In this document: positions 5,746 through 10,839 of the stretch, in pieces | Position numbering within the stretch: the first letter of the stretch is position 1 | Layout of the letters: each line of letters starts with the position of its first letter | Source of the DNA: QHWK01 sp035315685 | Lineage (GTDB): Bacteria; Acidobacteriota; Vicinamibacteria; Vicinamibacterales; CAVVIG01 | Direction: 5' to 3' | Assembly: GCA_035315685.1 (NCBI GenBank) | Contig: DATFXR010000514.1 | Span: 1-10,839 of the forward strand | DNA: 10,839 bases | Notes under the pieces: model-generated | Database searches by the model: none | What the model was told of the DNA's origin: nothing | Seen by the model: only the letters and a program-made list of their open reading frames with translations | Translations under genes and position numbers: made by a program

Positions 5746-8199
5746 TCACGGCCGAGCGCGCCGCTCCAGTGCACGGCCGCGCGAGGCCTCTTGCTCGGCT
5801 TCTGCACGGCGGCCCTGACGGGACAGGATGTCGGCGATCACGTAGTGGCCGAGCGGTGCGTATTCCGAATGCGGCGCGAGCTCGAGGCCCTTGTGCGCGA
5901 GCGCCATCGCTTCCTCGAGGTTCTGCTCCCCATCGAGGTAGGCCTTGGCCAGGAACAGATGCCCCTCGGCGAAGCTCGGATTCATCTCGTTGGCTTTCCT
6001 GAACGACTCGATCTGCCCGCGCCGGTCGCCGACGCGCTCGTACACCTTGCCGAGATTGAAGGCCGCCTTGTAACTGTTGGCATGCAGCTCCATCTCCTTC
6101 GTGTATTCGGCGATCGCGCGCTGAACGTCGCCTTGCTGTTCGGCGAGGAGCGCAAGGTTGAAATGCGCGAGCCGGACGTCGGGCTTCTCGGCAATCGCCG
6201 CGCGGATGTCCCGCTCGGCGGCGACGGTATCGCCGCGCCGTAGCGCGAGGACACCGAGAGCGTTGCGGGCTGCGGCCAGCTTCGGTTCGAGCTCGAGCGC
6301 GTGCGTCAGCTCCACCTGCGCGTCCTCGAGCTTGCCGTTGTCGATCAGGATCTGGGCCGCCTCGTAGCGGATCTGCGCGTTCTTCGGATCGAGCTCCATG
6401 AAACGGCGATAGCCGACCATCGCCTCTTCATCGCGGCCGAGCGCGCGGTACGCGTTCGCCATATTGATCACGACGAGGTCGTAGTCGGGCTTCAGCTCCA
6501 GCGCGCGCTTGTAGCGATCGATCGCGCGCGGGTAGTCCTTCCGGCGGTAGTACTCGTTCCCCATCATGAACCACGCGTCGATCACCTTCGGGTCTTCTTC
6601 GACGACACGCTCGAGCGCGTGGAGGCCTTCGTCGGACTCCTTGTCATGACGTGCCGTCTCACGTGCTCGAGTCAGCAGGTTGAACAGCTGAATCTTGTCT
6701 TTCGGATCGGAGAGACCGGCTCGATCGGAGGAGGTGGTCGTCACGAACGTGCCGACATAGCCAAGGGCGGCCAGCCGCTCGCGGGCTTCGGGATCGATTT
6801 CCGCCGCGCCTTTCGCCGCCCCGGGCGATGCCGACGCGGTCATCTGGCCTTCGAGCGCGACGAGCTCTTGATTCAGGCGATCGCCCAGGGCTTGCCGCTC
6901 GCTGTAGATGTTCTTCGTCTCCGTCGGATCCTGCTGCAGGTCGTACAGCTCCGGACGCGGCGCGGCGACGAACTTGTAGCGGCCCGCGGTGAGCGCACGC
7001 AGATCGCTCCAGCCGAAATGAAATCGTGGGTAGATCGCCTCGGAGTACGCGGCGAGGCCGAGTTCCTTCTTCGAGCCGGTCATCAGCGGCACGACGCTCG
7101 TGCCCTCCAGACGATCGGTGGCTTTGATCCCGAGCAGCTCGAGCGTCGTCGGCAGGATGTCGATGCTGCGCACGGTGTCGGTGACGCGCCTGCCCGACAT
7201 CGCGTCGTACGGCGCTCGAATGAGCAGCGGCACGTGCATCGTCGCCTGGTAGACGAAGAAGCCGTGGGTCCCTTCGCCGTGCTCGCCGAGGCTCTCGCCA
7301 TGGTCGCCCATGACGACCACGATCGTGTTGCGAGCGAGGTCGTAGTCATCGAGGTAGGCCAGCAGCCGTCCGACCTGGGAATCGACGAACGCGATCTCGC
7401 CGATGTACGGACGATTCGCATATCGCGACTTGAACGGCTCGGGCGGCGTGTACGGAGAATGCGCGTCGTAGAAATGGACCCAGCCGAAGAAGCGCGACGA
7501 CCGCACGGTGTCCAGCCACGCGAGCGCCCTGTCGGCAACCTCGTTGCCGGGCCGATCGACGCTCGCCAGCGACAGCGACTGGTACTTCGTGAGATCGAAG
7601 TCGTCGAAATAGGTCTGGAATCCCTGTGCGATACCCCACTTGTGATCGAGGACGTACGCGCCAACGAAGCCGCCGGTCGCAAAGCCGCGCGCCTGCAGCC
7701 GCTCGGCGAGCGTGGTCTCGCGGTCGTCGAGGAAGAAGCCGCCGTTGTCGCGAACGCCGTGCGCGGGCGGGAACTGGCCGGTGAAGATCGACGAGTGCGC
7801 CGGCAAGGTGAGCGGCGCCGGCGCGACCGCCTGTTCGAAGAGCACCCCCTCGCGCGCCAGGCGATCCAGATTCGGCGTCTCGATGCCGTCGAAGCCGTAG
7901 GCGTGGATGCGATCGGCGCGCGTCGTGTCGAGGGTGATGAGCAGCAGGTTGAGCCTCGCCGCCGCGACGCCAGGTGGCAGGTGTCCGAGTGGCTCGCCGT
8001 TGACCGACGTCACCGCGTGCGGCACGTATCGGGTCCAGATGAAGATTCCCGCCGCGCCGCAGATCGCGCTGAACACGATCGCCACCGCGGCCGCGAGCAG
8101 CGGAGACCGGCGAGCAGCCGCAAGCGGGCCCGGCGTCGAGGAGGAGGACGAGTACTGGAGTGCCGGCTTCTGGACTCGCGGATGGCGACGGCGCGTCAT
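5746..8199 (-). CDS. Membrane-anchored sulfatase-superfamily hydrolase fused to TPR domain (Thr nucleophile)
   Basis: An 817-residue two-part protein. Residues 34-56 form one hydrophobic segment after an Arg-rich, Ser-rich tail, so the rest is probably periplasmic. Residues 84-480 are an alkaline-phosphatase/sulfatase-fold domain: LLLITLDTTRADR with metal-ligand Asp91, PLTLPAHSSIFTG with Thr131 at the nucleophile position, and GDHGESLGEHGEGTHG with Asp299, His300 and His312. Sulfatases need Cys or Ser in C/S-x-P-x-R for formylglycine; here the motif is T-L-P-A-H, so classical sulfatase activity is doubtful. A phosphodiesterase or phosphotransferase (Thr-type, as in nucleotide pyrophosphatases or EptA) is an alternative. 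From about 504 to 810 there are roughly eight TPR units (e.g. AIDRYKRALELKPDYD), likely for protein contacts. The start ATG overlaps the upstream paralogue's stop (ATGA), implying translational coupling. Substrate unknown. Confidence 0.85.
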   Translation of the reverse strand: MTRRRHPRVQKPALQYSSSSSTPGPLAAARRSPLLAAAVAIVFSAICGAAGIFIWTRYVPHAVTSVNGEPLGHLPPGVAAARLNLLLITLDTTRADRIHAYGFDGIETPNLDRLAREGVLFEQAVAPAPLTLPAHSSIFTGQFPPAHGVRDNGGFFLDDRETTLAERLQARGFATGGFVGAYVLDHKWGIAQGFQTYFDDFDLTKYQSLSLASVDRPGNEVADRALAWLDTVRSSRFFGWVHFYDAHSPYTPPEPFKSRYANRPYIGEIAFVDSQVGRLLAYLDDYDLARNTIVVVMGDHGESLGEHGEGTHGFFVYQATMHVPLLIRAPYDAMSGRRVTDTVRSIDILPTTLELLGIKATDRLEGTSVVPLMTGSKKELGLAAYSEAIYPRFHFGWSDLRALTAGRYKFVAAPRPELYDLQQDPTETKNIYSERQALGDRLNQELVALEGQMTASASPGAAKGAAEIDPEARERLAALGYVGTFVTTTSSDRAGLSDPKDKIQLFNLLTRARETARHDKESDEGLHALERVVEEDPKVIDAWFMMGNEYYRRKDYPRAIDRYKRALELKPDYDLVVINMANAYRALGRDEEAMVGYRRFMELDPKNAQIRYEAAQILIDNGKLEDAQVELTHALELEPKLAAARNALGVLALRRGDTVAAERDIRAAIAEKPDVRLAHFNLALLAEQQGDVQRAIAEYTKEMELHANSYKAAFNLGKVYERVGDRRGQIESFRKANEMNPSFAEGHLFLAKAYLDGEQNLEEAMALAHKGLELAPHSEYAPLGHYVIADILSRQGRRAEAEQEASRGRALERRARP

Positions 8200-10154
8200 C
8201 GTGACAGGCGCTCGAGCGCGCGGCGGGCACCGTCGAGCGTCGCGTCGCCGTCGAGCGCGAGTTGGTATTGGTGGCGTGCGGCGTCGCGGTCGCCGCGAGA
8301 CTCGGCGAGCTGTCCGAGCTCGAGGTGTGCGACGGCGAGGGTTGGATTCATCCGAATGGCTTCGCGAAACGCCTGCTCGGCGCGGTCCGGCTGTCCCGCC
8401 GCCCGCGCCACCAGCCCTTCGGTGAGCGCGCCATAGAACGACGTCGGCTCGAGCCGACGGCCTTCAGTGATGCGCGCGAAGGCGCGATCGAATTGTCCTC
8501 CATCAGCGAGCGTGCGCGCCGCATCGAAGTACAGGACCGGTTCACGCGGGCTCAACCGGATCGCGAGATCGAGCTCAGCGATGGCGTCTGCCGTTGCGTG
8601 CCGCGCCGCCAGCGCGCGCGCGAGGTACTGATGCGGCTCGAACGCCAGCGGAAATTCACGCGCGAGTTTGCGAAATCCTGTCTCCGCGTCGTGCGCGCGT
8701 CCGTTTTCGAGCGCCGCCAGCGAGTCGTTGAACGAGTTGACGTACGCCTCGTATCTCGCGATCTCGTGTTTCGGATCTCCTGCCCCTCCAGCCCTTCCTG
8801 CCCCTCCTGCCCCTCCTAGCTCCACGCGTCCACCTACATAACCCAGACTGCGAAGTCGTTCCGCAATGTCGGGACTCGCCGCCTGGCCGGGGGCCGCCGC
8901 CTTGTCTCGCGATGTGACCGCCGAGAGTGCGCGCTGCATCCCGGCCGCCGTATCAGCCCGTGCCTTGCGTCGGTTGTCGCGCTCGGCGGCATCTGCCGTC
9001 ACCTGATAGAGCTCAGGATCCGGGCCGTCGATGTACTTCCATGTCCCGTCGCGGAGGCTATGAATCGGAGCCCAGCCAAAGTGCAGTTCCCCGAATCGAC
9101 TCTCTGCGTACGACGGCAGCCCGTCGGCCACGGTGTCTGACACCAGTCTGCCGCCTGTCTGCGCCCCGCGCAGCAGCGGCGCGAGGCTGACGCCGTCGTT
9201 TCCCGCAGGCGCGGCGACCCCCGTCAGGTCCGCGATCGTCGGCAGCAGATCCACGTGGCGCGCCTGACGGCTGATGCTGACGCCGGCGGCGATGCCAGGT
9301 CCCTGCACGATGAGCGGCACATGGAGCGTCGCGTCGTAGAGCAGGATCCCGTGTTGAGACTCGCCGTGGTCGCCGAGGCTCTCTCCATGATCGCCGGTCA
9401 GGACGACGAGAGTCTGGCTGCGTCTCGCAGCCGGCACCGCGTCGAGCAAGGTCCCGACGCCGAAGTCGGCCGCGGCGACCTCGGCGTCGTAGGGCCGTCC
9501 AGGAAACTTCGCGGCGAACGCGGGCGGCGGATCGTACGGCGCGTGCGGGTCGTAGAAATGCACCCAGAGGAAGAAGGGCCGCGGCGCCTCTTTCAACCAT
9601 CCGGCCGCCTCGCGTGCCACTTCAGCCGCTCTCCGCTCCAGCGACGTCGTCGTCAGATGGGTTCGGCCGGCGCCTTCGAATCGATCGTCGTACCGCTCGA
9701 ATCCATGCGCGAGACCGGTCGAACTGCGCAGCACGAACGACGAGACGAACGCCGCCGTGTGATAACCGGCGCCGCGCAACATGGTGGCGATCGTCGGCAC
9801 CGTTTCGTCCAGCACAAACCCGCCGTTGTCGTGCACACCGTGTGTGACGGGATATCGGCCGGTGAGGATCGACGCGTGCGACGGCAGCGTCAGCGGCGCG
9901 TGGGCGGTCGCGTCGAGAAAGATCGTCCCCGCGCGGCCCAGCGTGTCGATCGCCGGGGCGATGCGGGCCGGTCCGCCGTTCACCCACACGCGGTCAGCGC
10001 GCAGCGTGTCGATCGTGATCAGCACGACGTCGGGCGGCGTCCGCGGCACCGAGGCGGGGTTGGCAGTTTGACCACACCCCGACGTCCACAGCAGCGCCGC
10101 AGCGATCACAGCGCGCCAACGCCGGTCGCTGTTCGACGACGAACGTTTTCCCAT
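8196..10154 (-). CDS. Lipoprotein-like sulfatase-superfamily hydrolase fused to TPR domain (Thr nucleophile)
   Basis: Paralogue of the downstream gene, 652 residues from ATG 10154. The N-terminus is RRWR then a hydrophobic stretch and LLWTSGC with Cys27, an imperfect lipobox (Thr at -3), so export as a lipoprotein is plausible but not certain. Residues 41-440 hold the catalytic fold: VVLITIDTLRADR with Asp49, PLTLPSHASILTG with Thr89 at the nucleophile site, and GDHGESLGDHGESQHG with Asp255, His256 and His268. Like its partner it lacks the Cys/Ser and Arg of the formylglycine signature. Residues 446-459 are a Gly/Ala linker made by a 9-bp DNA repeat, then TPR-like helices follow from about 464 to 650, fewer than in the partner. 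An in-frame start at 10265 would run over the divergent receptor gene and is rejected. No clear Shine-Dalgarno precedes 10154. First gene of a two-gene operon. Confidence 0.83.
   Translation of the reverse strand: MGKRSSSNSDRRWRAVIAAALLWTSGCGQTANPASVPRTPPDVVLITIDTLRADRVWVNGGPARIAPAIDTLGRAGTIFLDATAHAPLTLPSHASILTGRYPVTHGVHDNGGFVLDETVPTIATMLRGAGYHTAAFVSSFVLRSSTGLAHGFERYDDRFEGAGRTHLTTTSLERRAAEVAREAAGWLKEAPRPFFLWVHFYDPHAPYDPPPAFAAKFPGRPYDAEVAAADFGVGTLLDAVPAARRSQTLVVLTGDHGESLGDHGESQHGILLYDATLHVPLIVQGPGIAAGVSISRQARHVDLLPTIADLTGVAAPAGNDGVSLAPLLRGAQTGGRLVSDTVADGLPSYAESRFGELHFGWAPIHSLRDGTWKYIDGPDPELYQVTADAAERDNRRKARADTAAGMQRALSAVTSRDKAAAPGQAASPDIAERLRSLGYVGGRVELGGAGGAGRAGGAGDPKHEIARYEAYVNSFNDSLAALENGRAHDAETGFRKLAREFPLAFEPHQYLARALAARHATADAIAELDLAIRLSPREPVLYFDAARTLADGGQFDRAFARITEGRRLEPTSFYGALTEGLVARAAGQPDRAEQAFREAIRMNPTLAVAHLELGQLAESRGDRDAARHQYQLALDGDATLDGARRALERLSR
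8779..8823. repeat. 9-bp tandem repeat encoding a Gly/Ala linker
   Basis: Five 9-bp units on the plus strand: cctgcccct (8779-8787), ccagccctt, cctgcccct, cctgcccct, and a decayed cctagctcc (8815-8823). On the minus strand, in frame, they give repeats of Gly-Gly-Ala or Gly-Arg-Ala between the catalytic domain and the TPR domain. The unit length is a multiple of three, so gain or loss of a copy keeps the frame and changes only linker length. The paralogue has an unrelated Thr/Ser stretch at the same place. Confidence 0.85.
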
Positions 10155-10176
10155 ATTAGGACGGTGTACTGAAGTG

Positions 10177-10194
10177 TATACTCTCGCGCGGAGG
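10177..10194 (+). promoter_or_regulatory. Possible -10 box and Shine-Dalgarno for the TonB receptor gene
   Basis: The 49-bp divergent gap holds TATACT at 10177-10182, a good -10 match, and GGAGG at 10190-10194, 9 nt before ATG 10204. A start of transcription near 10189 would give a very short leader. No convincing -35 is seen 16-18 bp upstream. A direct repeat gtgtac-tgaa-gtgtat (10164-10179) overlaps the -10 and could bind a regulator. The same small gap must also serve the hydrolase operon on the other strand, where I find no clear promoter. Confidence 0.4.
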
Positions 10195-10203
10195 TGGATG
10201 AGC

Positions 10204-10839
10204 ATGAAGTGGAAACCGGTCGCGCCGGTCATCGCATTCGTGTGTGCGCTGCTCGGCGCGGCCACCCCGCTGCTTGCGCAAGCCGTTCAAACATCGGCCT
10301 TGACCGGCACCGTGAGAGACTCGACCGGTGCGGTGCTGCCCGGCGTCACGGTCAACGTCTCGAGCCCGCAGCAGGTCGGCGGCGTTCAGACGAGCGTCAC
10401 CGACGCACAGGGCGTTTATCGATTCCCGGCCCTGCGCCCGGGCATCTACGAGATGGACACGACGCTCGCCGGATTCAAGAGCGTCAAACGTTCGGACATC
10501 GTCCTGGCGCTCGGCACGACGACGACCATCGATGTCGCGCTGTCGGTCGCGTCAGTGAGCGAGACGGTGCAGGTGACGGGTGAATCGCCGATCGTCGACG
10601 TCAAGAGCTCCGCATCGAACACCCAGCTGACCGATGCGATGCTGCAGAACCTGCCGACCGGCCGCTTCCAGCCCGACATCATCAACCTCACGCCCGGCAT
10701 CAGCGGCAACGTCGCGTTCGGCGGCGCGCAGAGCTCCAATGCGCTGTTGATGGACGGCGTCGACGTCAGCGATCCGGAAACCGGCACGCCGTGGTCGTTC
10801 TTCAACTACAACTGGATCGAGCAGGTCCAGGTCGTCTCG
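10204..10839 (+). CDS. TonB-dependent receptor with carboxypeptidase-regulatory-like domain, N-terminal part
   Basis: Outer-membrane, TonB-energised transporter for large or scarce ligands; 212 residues are visible and the barrel lies beyond the window. Residues 1-27 are a signal peptide (MKWK, hydrophobic core, cleavage likely after AQA at 25-27). Residues about 31-113 are the carboxypeptidase-regulatory-like beta-sandwich (LTGTVRDSTGAVLPGVTVNV, TDAQGVYRFPALRPGIYEM, AGFKSV), as in Oar-like and SusC-like receptors. Residues about 120-212 are the plug: VSETVQVTGESPIVDVKSS, LPTGR, LTPGISG, LMDGVDVSDPETG, and WIEQVQVVS. The ATG has GGAGG 9 nt upstream. Family members usually run to about 1000 residues. 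The gene is divergent from the two exported hydrolases, so uptake of a product they release is a reasonable but unproven idea. The ligand cannot be inferred. Confidence 0.92.
   Translation, partial: MKWKPVAPVIAFVCALLGAATPLLAQAVQTSALTGTVRDSTGAVLPGVTVNVSSPQQVGGVQTSVTDAQGVYRFPALRPGIYEMDTTLAGFKSVKRSDIVLALGTTTTIDVALSVASVSETVQVTGESPIVDVKSSASNTQLTDAMLQNLPTGRFQPDIINLTPGISGNVAFGGAQSSNALLMDGVDVSDPETGTPWSFFNYNWIEQVQVVS

Noticed and set aside
6301..8436. 711-codon open frame on the plus strand, opposite the downstream hydrolase gene
   Set aside because: It is antisense to a gene with clear sulfatase and TPR motifs. Its translation is Arg/Val/Asp-rich low-complexity sequence with no known motif, as expected for the mirror frame of GC-rich coding DNA.
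10155..10265. N-terminal extension of the upstream hydrolase to ATG 10265
   Set aside because: It would overlap the signal peptide of the divergent receptor and put 37 non-hydrophobic residues before a signal-like segment that begins naturally after ATG 10154.
10194..10583. 129-codon plus-strand open frame overlapping the receptor
   Set aside because: Wrong frame: the frame from ATG 10204 has a signal peptide, a regulatory-like domain and plug motifs and stays open to the window edge.

Overview
The window is GC-rich, densely coded bacterial DNA. It carries nine protein genes and six short gaps between genes. The gene set suggests an Acidobacteriota-type Gram-negative bacterium, perhaps Vicinamibacteria. 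The pointers are a TonB-dependent receptor with a carboxypeptidase-regulatory-like N-terminus, two large sulfatase-superfamily/TPR fusion proteins, a bactofilin, and word-like short repeats in the gaps. The taxonomy is an inference and no marker gene proves it.

Layout, left to right. (1) 1-249, minus: N-terminal part of a bactofilin, with a good sigma70-type promoter (TAGACA-17-TATACT). (2) 403-2667, plus: a cysteine desulfurase followed by mnmA, the tRNA 2-thiouridylase. This reads as a sulfur-donor/sulfur-acceptor pair for s2U34 in tRNA. (3) 2668-2758: a large inverted repeat between converging genes, probably a two-way terminator. (4) 5627 down to 2761, minus: glgA (glycogen synthase), trxA (thioredoxin) and trxB (thioredoxin reductase), a likely operon. 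(5) 10154 down to 5746, minus: two paralogous exported hydrolases with an alkaline-phosphatase/sulfatase-fold domain and a C-terminal TPR domain, overlapping by ATGA. Both carry Thr where sulfatases need Cys or Ser. (6) 10204 to the right edge, plus: a TonB-dependent outer-membrane receptor, cut by the window end and divergent from the hydrolase pair.

The housekeeping part (tRNA thiolation, thioredoxin redox, glycogen synthesis) is ordinary. Two things stand out. First, four of the gaps hold four different low-complexity or palindromic repeat families; one lies against the mnmA start and one against the glgA start. Second, the right-hand third is a possible cell-envelope locus of one lipoprotein-like and one membrane-anchored Thr-type hydrolase beside an outer-membrane receptor. 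I see no tRNA, rRNA, CRISPR array, insertion sequence or phage gene.
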